A stretch of 64,000 nt of DNA from Ophiostoma sp. CBS 140.51. Its lineage: Eukaryota > Ascomycota > Sordariomycetes > Ophiostomatales > Ophiostomataceae. Location of the stretch: assembly GCA_029298735.1 (NCBI GenBank), contig JANSLP010000126.1, positions 1-64,000 on the forward strand. Reading direction: 5' to 3'. Under the pieces are notes generated by a model, which saw only the letters and a list, made by a program, of their open reading frames with translations, ran no database searches and was not told where the DNA came from. A program made the position numbers and the translations under genes. Shown here one piece after another: positions 36,001 through 48,297 of the stretch (within the stretch, counting starts at the first letter, position 1; each line of letters starts with the position of its first letter).

Positions 36001-39000
36001 ATCATATGGCTGGTTGCAGTCCTTGGTGATCCGGCGATGACCCCCGAGATGGATAGTTCGGTGTCATTTACTCGTAAGTGTGGCCGTCATAAGCGAGAAT
36101 GGATAGAAAGAAGTCACCGGTGTAGATGTTTATGGCTGAAAGAAGATCGTATTCGAAATGGGCATAAAACGAATTAAATGAAAAGCTCGGGCTCCACAAA
36201 TGAGATGAGAGTGTCCCATCGCAGATGGCTCTCGAAAGCCTGTCAGGGGCAATGTTGATTCGAGACGAGAATAAATAAAGTTGAAAAGGAGGTGGGGATC
36301 GACTGCATTTTATACAACAGTGGCAATGCTTACCAATGTTACCTGTTGAATTTTGCGTCAGTCAACCTACGAAGTGCCAGTATCATATATCCAAGAGGAC
36401 GTCATTCAACAACCTGTTTTTTTTTTCTGAGGTGATGATGAAGGTGCTCAAGGTAGTTGCCTACACTCATTCACTCAACTCCTTCGAGCAAACGTGAAAA
36501 CCAGCTTGCGTGTACAGCACACATTCCCTACGTCTGCCTTTTTTTATCTTCATTTCTTTTTTCTTTCTTTTTTTTAATATATTTCTTTTGTTTATGTTTT
36601 AGTGGCGCCTCGCCCTACTTTGAGACTCTATTTCTATCCAAAGATCCACGACGAGGCTGCATTTAGCACCAGGATACGAAAATCACTCCACACGTGCCTT
36701 GTGCCTTTTTTAACCACTTGACTGGTAAGAAGGTCGCGAGATTGTTGGATTCCAAGAAGGATATGTCTGATGTTTGGGGCAATCCTCTCCATGAAGATGT
36801 CGCCCAATGCAGGACTTACAGTGGGCAGTAATTACCACTGCATGAAACAAAACGATGGGTGATCGCACAGGTGATAGCTTCAAGATTGATCATTCACAGG
36901 TGGCAGCCACAGCTAATTGAATTAGAATCCCCATGACCACAGAAAAGTAATGTCTGCCAAAAATATACGAATAATAGAGACGAATACGTTGTACGTTGGT
37001 AGGAGATCGCCTGGCCCTTTTGGTATTGCAAAAAAAAGCACTTTTGACTGGTCAGAGATGGCAGTCCGGATGCAAGTAACGTCGGTTCAGGATGTGCTTG
37101 CCCCCCCTCTCTCCTCCTCCATCGCCCCTTTCCATACCCGCAAGACATAAGCACTACGAAGTACTGCCACTTCAAATGTACTCGCCCCATACTTAGTACG
37201 CCCGTTTTTTTCTCAGGGTGGCCTTCCGTTTTCTCAATGCACTCCGTTTTTCAATCATAACCTACCGTTTTTCTTTCCCCAAGGCCCCTGCTCCTTACCC
37301 ACCTCGATGGACGTCAACCGGATACAAAGAGCTCGTAAATGCCTTTCCACCATTCCGCGCCATGTATACGCCTTCTCGCCCCCCCTGTCCCACCACTTCG
37401 GTAGAGGCTCATCAGCTCGATGCCTTTCGCCAACGCCAACGAGTCACATATGCCCTGTCAAGCGGTGTGTCTCGCACTGGACGCCTTATGGACGCCTTTT
37501 TTACCATTTTCTGCCTATAATATGTCATCCTTTTCCCGTTTTAGACCCTCCCAGCTGTTCTCGTGATGAGTGTGGCCCTTGTTGTATCCTGACGGGTCAT
37601 ACTCGGGCGCCTTATTGTGCAAAGACAACGAGATTGCCGATGGCCGGCTGTGTGTGGATGTACATGTACTGTATGGACATGCCTTTTCTGCTGGATGTCG
37701 AACAACAGGGCTAGGCAGAAAGGCAAAGGCATCCAGGGGCGCTGAACATAATCACCATTTTGTCTTCCTAATGGAGATATAAATCCGTTCCTCGCCTTGT
37801 CATGAGCTCTGATGCCCATTGTTTCACTTTTGCTTGCCCGATCACATAAGTGCACCACCTGTGCACCGCCTTGTCATCATTGTTGTTTCTTTATTCTAGT
37901 GTTGGGCGCCTATGAATTTTGGTGGCTTTTTTCTAAATATTTTTGCTCGTTTTTATTTACTTTGTCATGTTACTCTCTAGCACCTCTTCTCCATCCTCGT
38001 TTTAGGCTTTCTACGGTCTAATGGCGATATTGGAAGAAAGTTCTGTTTTCTTCTTCTTCTTCTTTTTTCTGTGTCCCTCTTTATTTCTGGCATGTGTTTT
38101 TATCATGTTCTTATTCTTTCACAATGATTTCCTTTGTGACACTTTCTCTCCTCTTTTTTTGTCCTAACTCGTTCTGCTACCACCCCGGCGTGCCTGTCCC
38201 GCAACTTCAACTGGTTTCCTCTATTGCGTCTCTTGCTTTTTTAATTTTCTTTCCACCTCCGCCTCATTCCAGACGTCTGTTTGCGTAAAAAAAATCTGCA
38301 CCCTCGGACAGTACGTCCGACTTCAACCGTCTTCTCGTGCTTCTTGTTGGCCTTCAAGAGCGTTGCATGCAGGAAAAATGGGCTCATGCCTGTAGAGAAG
38401 CGGTCAAGAATTTTTGTTACTTCTCTTACTACTTTTTTACCATTTTAAAATTTTCTCCTGTGTGTGCGTGCGTGTGTATGCATGAACGTATTTTCCGTAT
38501 TTAGTAAGTTTATTTTTAGGATGGTACACCTCACAGCCCACAAGGCCGTCCATTTATGGTGTGTCCAGTGCCAAATGATTATTGACGATAAAATCAAGGT
38601 GAACAAAATCGTGGTTTGGGAAAGCACAAATTGAGCCACTCGCGGTGTGTTGTGTTAGGGTTTTCGATCTGCCAAAAGACCGGCGGTAAAAGTCACCGCC
38701 CTCAAGCATGACAAGGATTAGATGCCCGAGTTGCAAAGCTGCAAAAGGCTCAATTTATCCCCAAGATACATTTTTGCACTTTGGTTGTCTATTATATCTC
38801 TTATTTTATCACATTATTTTTACTTATTTAATTTCTTTCTCTCCTAATATTGGCAGTTCAAACAAATAGAACCATTCTACTATTCCTCATGCATGTGTGT
38901 TCAGGCTCGATGCATCCGCCGCTTTGAGTTGGGCCGCGATATGAAATATCATTTTGCAAAATATTGTGACGAGGCAAGCGAGGCAAGCGCTTCAACAGCG

Positions 39001-41504
39001 AACGTGCTGGCTAGTTTTGTTTGTGAACGACAACTTCTCGTCACCATACACCTCAAAGTACATGTTTACGTGTTCGGAGAGTTTTATGTTTCACAGTTTC
39101 AGCTTTATCATCCCCTTGATTTGATCACATAAAAAAGTCTTCACAAACAAGATGAATTGGATTTTTTTATGGAGGCGCAGTTGTCGTTCCATGCTCGCTT
39201 ACGCTATGATTCGCTGAGAGAAATATTTTGCCATTTGCTATTCTCGATAACGGGAAATTGACGCCTCTGTGTATTCTCGCTTTTTGGCTGTGAAGTCAAT
39301 ACCGCAACGTGAGACCGGACAGGCCAAACTGTTCTTGCATCCTTCCGTTTTGGTGGTCACAGTAGGCAACAGTGTGGGGGGATCTGAAGGTTTAATGACG
39401 AGAGAACTACCGTTTCCGGTGCAATTCTTCACGGTGCATCCTTGTTCACCACCAGAGTCAAAATAAATATGTGCACGCTCCGAGGGCCGTGAAATGAGCA
39501 TCGACGAGGATATGCCTTGGGGGGGAGGATTAAGATGATACCATGGAAGGTGGAAATGTGGCGGCTGTGGGGATTGCTGACTATGACATTTGAAGCCAAA
39601 CGCAGGCGGCAGGCAGCGATGCACGTTGGGGCACATGGTGTACTCATAGCCCGTTCACGACGGACTCACCGGCGTGTTGCCCGGCATGTGTTTCTCATGA
39701 ACGCCCGAAAAAGGCGCCAACGAACATTCTTGAACAGCATGATGATGTAGGATTTGACACGACGCCATTTGGCCTTGTAGGCACCGAGATGGGCATTAAG
39801 ACAAAGCCTTTCCACGCGTCTTCGAACATATGATTGCATCCCGTGTGGCGAAAACTTTAAATTTTGTCGGGAAAGGGCTGGAGAACGGTTGAACAGGAGA
39901 TGGTGCTCTGGGCAGCCTGTTTAAACTGTCAAGGAAGGCTGTTCCAGATCTAGAAATCATCATGGAGATGCCATTTACTGATCGTGAGAACCACTTGCCC
40001 GTGTAGAATCGTTCTAGACTGTCGTGATGGGCCAGCCAATTGCAACGAAGCAATATTTCACCCCTATCGCAGTTGCCGCCGTCGAAAAACGTGACGGATG
40101 TGTCTTCGAGCATATTCCTTCGGAGGATGCCATCCGCAGGCATCTGCTTCTTTGGCCAAGCCTTGTCCGTCCGTTTGCAAAAAGATAGGGCAACCTATCA
40201 GGATTCACAGTCGAGTTCATCTTGGTGGGAAGCTCCGCCAAGACAGGGTCGACAGGGTACCATTCCGACGGTTGAGACAGGGAAGGATGAATTGATGGCG
40301 ATTCATGTCAACGGGCCCAAAAAGGCGGCCACTAATAGAAGTCCAGGCGTCCAACCCACATTCATCTCCTCTTCGAGTTAACCCCTCGCTAATCGACCGT
40401 CGAAAATCAAGTCCCGAACTTCTCAGGCGTCCCGAGGAGCCGGAGAGTCGATGAAGTCTATGTATCCCGTCTCCGACTACTCTCGGGTTTTGTTCAGAAG
40501 AACGAAAGCATTACTCAGTAGATTTAGAGCGCAACAAGATGATTATACCCCGTTCGCCGTTGGCATTTGAATGACGACTAAAAATAAAGAAACTGTCGTC
40601 AGCAACCCCAGCCTTTGTCTGTCTTGTCCAGGGCGCAAGAAGGCTGTGGGGTTTTCTGACGCCTGTTTGGCGCCCGGTCAGTTTTCTTGCCGGTCCCAGA
40701 CGCCTTCAATCAATCTCTCTGGAAAACCCAGATGGTCTTAACCAAGCCGCGGAAGGTGCCTTGACTGCCCCGACCGAACTGGTGCCCAAACAATATCCCA
40801 GTCGAAGAAAATTTGAGGCTGATAGGAGCAAGGATACGTAAAGGTGTGTGCCTTAAAGCTCAGCCTTGCGCTTTCTATTTCCCTTTCGTTTTTGTTCTCG
40901 ATTGCCGAGCGAGTCTCCTTTATGAGAAACGGGAAGTTTCCGTTACAGTACGGCTAGCGAGTGCTACAACGCCTAGGTCCGTGCCAAATAAAAACAGGCG
41001 ACAGACTAAAGGCGAGAATGGGAGGTGAAACGGTGGGACAAAATAGGCAAAATGTCCTTCGGTGAGCATGTGAAACTTTTTCATCTCAAAAAAGGCGTCA
41101 AGGCAGCAGACAATAAGAATCTGAACTCACTTGAGAATGCGGTGATATTAACCGAGATGCGATGTCGTTAAATAACCGAAAATAGTAAACGAAAATAGAC
41201 AAGGCTCAAAAAAGTGCACTTTCGGTAAATATTTTTGTGTGCAACTGAGCAGCCTTCCTCGGTGCATTTCCCTGGTGCGACTTGTTATTGTGAATGGAAG
41301 AGATGTATGATACTATGAAGATCAAAATACAACAAACAAAAAGAAAATATGCTGCTTAAAATAATGGTTGAAGCCAGGCAAGAAAGAAACAAAAAAAAAA
41401 GTACACGACGGTGAGCTTTCCGTTTTTTACAAATTGACAGCAAACGGGCAAAAGGTGGTACTCTCACAAAGTAAATTAGAGCCTTATTTTTCATAAAGCA
41501 AGAC
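33085..41504. other. Gene-poor stretch upstream of the tRNA
   Basis: No complete protein gene is supported in 8.4 kb. It contains a degenerate tRNA-like segment (35766-35870, listed separately), a TACGGAGTA motif at 35968-35976, several T-runs, and a Cys-containing minus-strand frame at 39238-39636 that I cannot assign. DNA at 38750-38850 is notably AT-rich. Confidence 0.5.
35766..35870 (+). other. Degenerate tRNA-Ser(CGA)-like segment
   Basis: TGGCGGAGCGG at 35773-35783 matches an internal A box, and CTCGAAA downstream matches an anticodon loop for Ser(CGA). An 8-bp inverted repeat (AGAGGGCT at 35785-35792, AGCCCTCT at 35818-35825) overlaps this part. There is no proper B box and no 3' strand to pair with the presumed acceptor GGGAGTG. 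It is a relic at best and may be coincidence. Confidence 0.2.
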
Positions 41505-41629
41505 GGTAAGATGGCCGAGCGGTCTAAGGCGCTAGCTTCAGGTTCTAGAAGAGAATTTCCGGATTCGAATCGAACAACATGAACATGCTAGTCTCGCAAG
41601 AGGCGTGGGTTCGAATCCCACTCTTATCA
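41505..41629 (+). tRNA. tRNA-Leu(CAG), intron-containing
   Basis: The segment folds as a class II tRNA. Acceptor GGTAAGA (41505-41511) pairs with TCTTATC (41622-41628), followed by discriminator A. The A box is TGGCCGAGCGG and the D stem is GCC/GGC. The anticodon stem CTAGC (41532-41536) pairs perfectly with GCTAG (41587-41591), but only after removal of a 43-nt intron at 41543-41585, which lies one base 3' of the anticodon CAG (41539-41541), the canonical intron position. The long variable arm is TCTCGCAAGAGG. The T stem GTGGG/CCCAC encloses TTCGAAT (B box GGTTCGAATCC). It reads the leucine codon CUG. CCA is not encoded, as expected for a eukaryotic gene. Confidence 0.96.
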
Positions 41630-41630
41630 G

Positions 41631-41680
41631 TTTTTTTTGTTTTTTTTTGTTTTTTTTTGTTTCTTTTTTTCTTTTTCCTG
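41631..41680 (+). terminator. RNA polymerase III T-run terminator
   Basis: Beginning two bases after the tRNA discriminator base, three successive TTTTTTTTGT units (41631-41660) are followed by further T-runs. A run of four or more T on the coding strand terminates Pol III, so the first unit should suffice and the others act as back-up. Confidence 0.93.
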
Positions 41681-44400
41681 GTCCAAAAGGACAGCTTAAT
41701 GTTTGCAACCTTTCGTCTCCTGTTTTATTGTTTGTCTTTAGTTTTTTCTCTTTATCAGTGAGAAAATGGGAAAAGTGAGCGGGGGCATTGTACTGGTTCC
41801 ATATTGGCAGTTCATTGCCACACCGTTCGCTGCAGTCGCATTTCTGCACTTTCGCAGAGCCTCCTTTTTGACTCGTCAGCCTCGCGACAACCGGTTTTCT
41901 GTAAGAGGACGACTTCAAACGACAAAACTAAAGACAGAGAAAAATAAATCTCACGGAACACAGCATAACAGACTATGCCACATTCAGAGAACTATACGAT
42001 TGTCCCGGCTGTGAATAAAACGGACATTTGCTGCGCTCTCTCCCAATTCCCTCCAGTGTTTTAGCCCGTTCGGGCCTCTTCGGGCCTGCTGCAGCGGCCA
42101 AGTGGTGGCCGCCACTGATGCAGGCTGGGGAGGAAAAAGCAATTCTTCGGGAAGTCCTCGTATGGTACCAAACATGTTCACCCTATAATAGGAATGTACC
42201 CAACCCGGTGTGGGGGCTGTCGACGGAGATGGATGCATGGACCCTGGTCTGACGTGTCGGAGACCGATCGTGCATGTCATGAACTTTCATCTGAACTTCA
42301 GTCTCAAGAACACATACATCTTCGAGCGTGTAGTAAGCTAAACGAGAGATGAGGTTTTGAGAGGTTAATCAAAAAAGGGTGGTGACCGAGATTGGTCGCA
42401 GAATATCTAATCGAGTTTTGGATTACTGTCTGCTTGCGACACATTTCTCGGCCGAGAGAACGGAGGGCGGGCGTTTTTACAGCCGACTTTTCCGGATGCC
42501 AAGGTGTTATTTATCTGATTCTCCAACGGGTTCAGCTTCTCTGCACAAAATACTTGATTTTCTGTCTTGCATATGCTCCCTGAAAACAGATTCAATATTT
42601 CATGCAAGATGGCAGCCATGGCACCAGCAGGGGGGGGTGGGATGTGGTAAGCATAGTGAGGTGAATGTGGGAAGAACAGTAGCGGCTGAAATGTACGGAG
42701 GGAGGGGGGTTCAAAAAATGAGAGCGACGCAGAAAGTTGGGGGCCGGCGGTTAACTCGTGTGTTATTAAATTTCATGGCATGCACGAAACTTGGGGATCC
42801 CAACGCATCTGCGTCGAGAGATTGTCGGCATCCTCTTGGAACCCCGGACTTGGCCTTTTGTCATGAATATCAATTGCTAATTGTGTTCTCCTTCTCCTCC
42901 TACTTACCGATGAGAACATGCATGCTTACCGTACAAGTAAACGCATACAAATTCTCTGCTTCATCCAATGTTTTCTTCTAAACCTTACTGTATTATCCGC
43001 TGGTCCCCAATCTTCCCTCATTTCGTCCATGATGTCTCACTTAATTCCAGCCCTCTTCCCCTTCTTCGCCCCTCCTCGCTCTTTGCCCCCTCAATTGCAA
43101 GAATGTGAGCAAGAATACGAAATCTTTTGTCATGCAACTGTCGATATAATAGGGAAAGCGGAAGATTAACCAAAAATAAAATATGCGCGATGGATCAAAG
43201 AAGGAAAGAACAAGGAGGCATGCTTTCCATGTTCTGCAACCACACCTTTGTACAGCAGCATCCGCAAAGCAACACCAGCACAAAAAGCTACCGCCTTGGT
43301 ACTTCCATAGTACTTGATAAGAATCCGTGGATATAGATGGTACATTTTCTCAGTCTTTTCTGTGTCTCCTCGTTTCCTGTTATGGGTACCGTCACTGAGA
43401 CGTTTCATTCTTTGGGACAACTAACAGCCATGTTCTGTCTCGAACTACACGCATGCTCGCACCCATATACTGGATTACAGACGTCCAATTATTAGTACAA
43501 AAAGTTTAAAAGGGGCCACGGTGGTTCTCAGGCAGCTTTGCCCTGTTTCCTGGTTGCTTTGCTCGTCTGGTATTGATTTGACGACTTCAACCGACGCACT
43601 CTTTGACCAGGACAATAGTTCATATTAACAGCGCCCATTAGACACTACGTAGTACCTGCCAATCACTCACAAAGTAGGTCTGTTACTGCCCCGGACGTCA
43701 AAACGATTGGTTATGGGAGGCGTACACAGAAAAGGTAGCAGACGACGTTGGAGACGTCCCCGCCACGGCGGTTTCGCACTACGGGCCGGCCCGTCGATCC
43801 TTCCCTCCGAGAACCACCAAATCGATCTCCCTTCTTGGGAAGCTACGAGCCACATCTTTTTCACAGATCAAATTTGGTTCGTGTACAATATGCAAGATCG
43901 TGACGTTGGTCAATTCTGGGGAAATAAGAAAAAAAAAAGACGGGCTGAAAAGGTTTGTTTGGTGACTCCACTGTACACCGAGGTGAATGAAAAGCACGAA
44001 TTACACTGAGGGTCTTCACGGTGGGTAAAAAGGGAATAAGATGAAGAAAAAACGGCAGACAACTGTCTTGATTTCCCCCGCTATTTTCTTCTTTGCAATC
44101 ATCAAAAATATTGGAGAAAAGGTATGGAAGTTGATTTTTCGAGAGACAAAAAAAACCAAGAAAACAAAATCAAATAAAACCCACCGCCGAAGTGCCTGCG
44201 GATCAGTCTATGAATACTAAAAAAAGGAGGGAGAAAATGAGAGAAAAAATCCACGCTGGGAAATTACAGATGATACAAAAGGAAAATCAAAGAGAGAAGA
44301 AGAGGGGGAAATGACGAGAAGAAACCCATCCAGTACTCCCCACCGCTTCCTTCATCAAAACTATGGCATGCTTTTTGATGCCCACCCACCCACCCATACG
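41681..44400. other. Spacer between the tRNA and the Est1-like gene
   Basis: No supported gene. A 200-codon frame at 42379-42981 (+) has no recognisable domain and spacer-like composition. The final ~400 bases are A-rich and likely hold the 3' untranslated region of the minus-strand gene that ends at 44401. Confidence 0.55.
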
Positions 44401-47400
44401 TCAGGGTCGGGCATCGGATTCCTGACGTCCAAGACGCGCAACCTTGGCCCTGGCCATACCCTCCACGTCCGAAAAATTGACATCGTCTGCTGCGTTATTG
44501 TCGTCCTCTTCAAAATTGGCCGTGTCGCTATCATCATCGGAACTGTGAGGGGGGATGGCCGTTACCATACCCTTATCATTATTGTTGGGCTTAGCGTCGT
44601 CCATAATCGTTTCGGCCGTCATGGAAACGGTCTTTTTCAGATCCGGATCCAGATCCTGTACAGTAGGTTTCTCCACAGGGTAGGGAACAGCCCGGATTGT
44701 CTTGTCGTTGTCCACAGACATGTCCTGGAATTCAGAAAGATTTCCATCGGCATCTTCCATCTCCTCGGGGGGCGTGCGGAAGTCGTCCGTTACAGAAAAT
44801 ACATGGGCAGCTGCGTCATATAAGATCCACCGCTTGTATGTTGCCAGGCGGCAAGCCATCCAGAGAACACGCTCCTTGCGGGTCAGACGCGTAGAAGATG
44901 ATTCCATGAGCTTCTCGTCCTCATCGACCGAGTCCATGTTGGCAAACCAGCCCGTGGGGTAATTATACTCACTCCACAAAAGACCGCGTAAATACCAGTC
45001 GTCTGGCAACGGCTTGTCGGCATCGCTGCGGACGGGTGGGGGTAGGGGTGGGTTGGTAACGCTGACAGCTTCGGTAGACAATAGAGGATTACTCACACTA
45101 ACACCACTGGCCGCAGCCTGTTGCTGTTGCTGCTGGATCATTCTGATGCGCTCTTCCTCTTTGGCTTTCCGGTCGACTTGTGGCTGCATGAAGACTTCCT
45201 GCTCGACCTTGTCAAAGCGGTCTGATGTTAAAAGCATGTTGTTGAGTGTCACCACAAGGTCCTCCCAGGGGAAAGAATGCTCGACATAGGCCATGCCTTC
45301 CGGAACGCGGGCGAGGCACGTTATCCACACAAGGCGCGCATGAATGTAGCCATGGCAGTTAGCATCGCCAACGCGGGCGAACACGACGCGGTCCATGTCG
45401 GTCACAAGACGCTGAGCAGGCTCGAGATCCTTGAGAATCACCGGGTCCGTATCAAACAGCTTTTTAGTCTTGTCGGCAGTATCCTTGACACCAGCCATTG
45501 TGACGTCGGTTGCAGCATCCACAGTCATATCCGTTTTAGCGGGAGGTTCTGTAGAGTCCTTTGAGCTACGTTGGGCAGTCGCGGTACCCTCTGTGGCGCT
45601 GCGAATCATCTCGTCGCGTAATATGCGCATGAGAACATTGTCATCGCCGCCGTAGGCGAGAAGTGAGCAACTGTTGACAATCGCCATATAAACACCGGTT
45701 TCGACCCAGCCCCGTGCAGAAAGTGCAATGTGGTCGTCGAGGCCAGACAAAATCTGAGTAACGGCGGGCCGGAAATCGGGAGTAGTCCTCATACCATTCT
45801 TAAAGAGAATTGCGTGGGACTTAATGAAAGCCAACTCAATGGGCGGAACATGCTGGGTAGCATTGTTTAACACAGGGTCGAGAAGCGTCATAATCGACTC
45901 ACGTGTGGAGGTGAAGGGGATTGGCGTGCAGAGACTCTTGACGTAGTAGTATAACTGCGTCACAACGTAGGGCCTGGCTAAAATTGCCAAGTGGTGATGG
46001 AGTCTGCCAGTGGTCGGGGCGCGATCCGAAGCTAAAGAGTACCAGCGACGGGACACGTTAGTCCAAGTGTCGCGAACACGCTGATTGTCGTCTTCAATGG
46101 CCATTCTATAGCGAGAAAGATCGCCAAGGCATTCGACCCAGGTATCCTCAAAGGTGCGGACCGTCTCATACAAGAGCGCAATGATCGAATAAGCCATGTA
46201 GATAAAGGTGATCATGTGCTCCCGCGATTCGGGAAGACGATGTCTCAGCAGCTCAAGGAAACTGTGGATTCCATGCCGCCACATACGTGCGGGGATGGCA
46301 TACTTCTGGGCGACGCGGCGGAGTGCAGGCGAGGCTGACGGATGCTGAGATGCGAGCATAAAGTCATGATGCTCATGCAGGAGCGTTCTGTGCAAATTCA
46401 AAAGAGCCTGCCACTGGCCATCATCCAGCTTGACTAGGGGATCTATAGCACTCGACTCGCTGTCTATCTCAATGCACTTGGACTCCACCATTGCAAGGCC
46501 GACATAAATTCCCTTGACCTCATTGACCAACTGTGTGAGAGTTATGGGTCGCGTTTTGGGCTGTAGTTCTATATTTGGATAAGGCGATCTTGACGCATGT
46601 GAATGCGTGGATGGGAAAGACCCAGCGCTGGGTGGAGGCTGCGGTTGAATAGCAGCAGGTCCCCCATATGGCTTGAAAGGAGATGAAGCGACAGGAATAT
46701 TGCCACCGCCTCCTGGCTCTCTTGTCCATCCGGGTAGATTATGAGTGTTCCCCCGACCTGGAGGAGGATATTTTGGAGAAAAAGATGATTTTATAACCGG
46801 CTGAGAAGACTTATGCGTAGGATAACCGGCTAGCACGGGAGGTTTCGTTTGTGACGACACTGACACATCTTGCTTGGGGGTATCAGGTAGAAAAGATCCG
46901 GCCGTGTTCTTTAAAATTATCGCGGTGGCATCGGGCTTTGAAGTTTGTTTCGACGCTATAGTTTTGGGAGATGATAACCCAGGAGATGAGGAGTTGGTCG
47001 ACGGAAGGTGGCTTGGTCCATAGCTTGATCCTTGGGACCGAATGACAGCTGAAGTTCTGCTTTTTGGCTGGTTCCTGGTCGCACTGGTGCTTTGATGTTG
47101 GTCCTGTGCTTGTTGTTTGGTGTCGGATGATTGCACAAATGTCGGAGATGCCATGGCTAGTAATCCTGTATCGTTACCATGCTGTTGCTGTTGTCCAAGT
47201 AATGCTTCCGGTGCCTGCAGATCTGAATCCCTGGCCTGTGCGCCGTCCCCGGGGACAACGGTTGATGTTGCGGATGGTGCATAGGCCGCAGGCAACGTGT
47301 CGGCAGTAGACGCGGGTGTCGATGCGGCCGTCTCAATAGTGGGAAACGAAGAAGAAAGCACAGCGTGCGTGGATGGTGGAGATGGGACAGGAGAAGCACC

Positions 47401-48099
47401 AGGCGAGAAGACGCCAATATCCGACGCCGATTCAGATTGCGACTTCTCAGACCTTTGCTTTTTATGTGCTTGTGGCCTTGTATCGTGTCGCGGCCTTTTT
47501 CTGTGTGTGAAACAAATCTTGTTAGCAATGCTTGGCGGAGGAGGGCCAAGAAAGATGTTGCAGAAAAGGAGGCCAAAAGCGAGGAGACGACACGGGGGGT
47601 GCATGATATGCTTTTGGCCGCGGTTGCCTGCCAAAACAAGTCGCGACGGGGCGGGGTGAAGTCAGAAGAGGAAGGAGCAAGCAGTATGGGTTGTGGTATA
47701 AGGAAGGAACGACCGTTACAAACGGGCAAGAGCCTCAAAGCGGGAAGGAGCGATAGGGTACATGTGATAGGGAGAAAATGACAAGGCTGAGCTTGTCAAT
47801 TTCATAACATGGCCAAAAAGGTGGACTCACATATTGCTAGTTGAGCTTGAACTATATTTATGAGAATGAGCAGAGTCACTCGATATTGAAAGTTGTGTTT
47901 TTGGAAGCAGCTGCTGCTGCGTTTGGTGAGCCCCGGACTCGCTATAAGCCGATCCGCGATGTTTGGTCATTTCAGATCCAGGCGAAAGAATAGGTGAAGT
48001 TTGTCCTTGTGGCGAGGTTCCCAGAGATTTTGCTGCCTGGTGATCCGGCGAAGGCTGGCTTCCTTCGCTAGGCGGCCTGTCTCTCAATTGGAATTCCAT
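44401..48099 (-). CDS. Est1/SMG-type DNA/RNA-binding domain protein (1122 aa)
   Basis: Minus-strand exons 48099-47831 and 47500-44401 give 1122 residues. The 330-nt intron has a GTGAGT donor, a GCTAAC branch site and a CACACAG acceptor, and joins in phase at KRPRHD. Residues 1-400 are Ser/Gln/Pro-rich and disordered. From about 405 (RPITLTQLVNEVKGIYVGL) a helical repeat region follows, with YRMAIEDDNQ, W-x-R-W and GRLHHHLAIL (about 593), the hallmark of the Est1-type domain shared by Est1, SMG5, SMG6 and SMG7. These proteins act in telomerase recruitment or nonsense-mediated decay. Near 940, DDWYLRGLLWSEYNYPTGWF matches the conserved C-terminal block I recall in filamentous-fungal members. 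The end is acidic and lacks a recognisable PIN nuclease, so it is unlike SMG6. Unspliced frames extend upstream, but a good 5' UTR intron (48245-48297) makes 48099 (ACCATGG) the first ATG. Confidence 0.85.
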
Positions 48100-48244
48100 G
48101 GTAAGTCCTGGGTGTTCTTGTGCCTTATGTCGTAGCGCGTTCTGGCGCAATTGCAATGTGTCCAGAGGAAAAGCAAATGGATCAAATTGGCCGAGAGGCT
48201 GATGAATAACAATAAGGGGCCGAGAAAAATAATAATTCCGTGTA

Positions 48245-48297
48245 CTGGGGATTGTTAGTTGTGGCTCGATGCATTTCGTGACACGAGATAGACTAAC
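48245..48297 (-). other. Probable 53-nt intron in the 5' UTR of the Est1-like gene
   Basis: On the minus strand it begins GTTAGT and ends CCCCAG, with a perfect ACTAAC branch site at 48259-48254. Its length is not a multiple of three. Splicing puts the upstream ATG (MSSFK) out of frame into an early stop, and the first ATG of the downstream spliced sequence is then 48099. This supports the shorter start chosen for the gene. Confidence 0.6.

Noticed and set aside
42379..42981. 200-codon + frame downstream of the tRNA
   Set aside because: No domain, spacer-like composition and no conserved motif.
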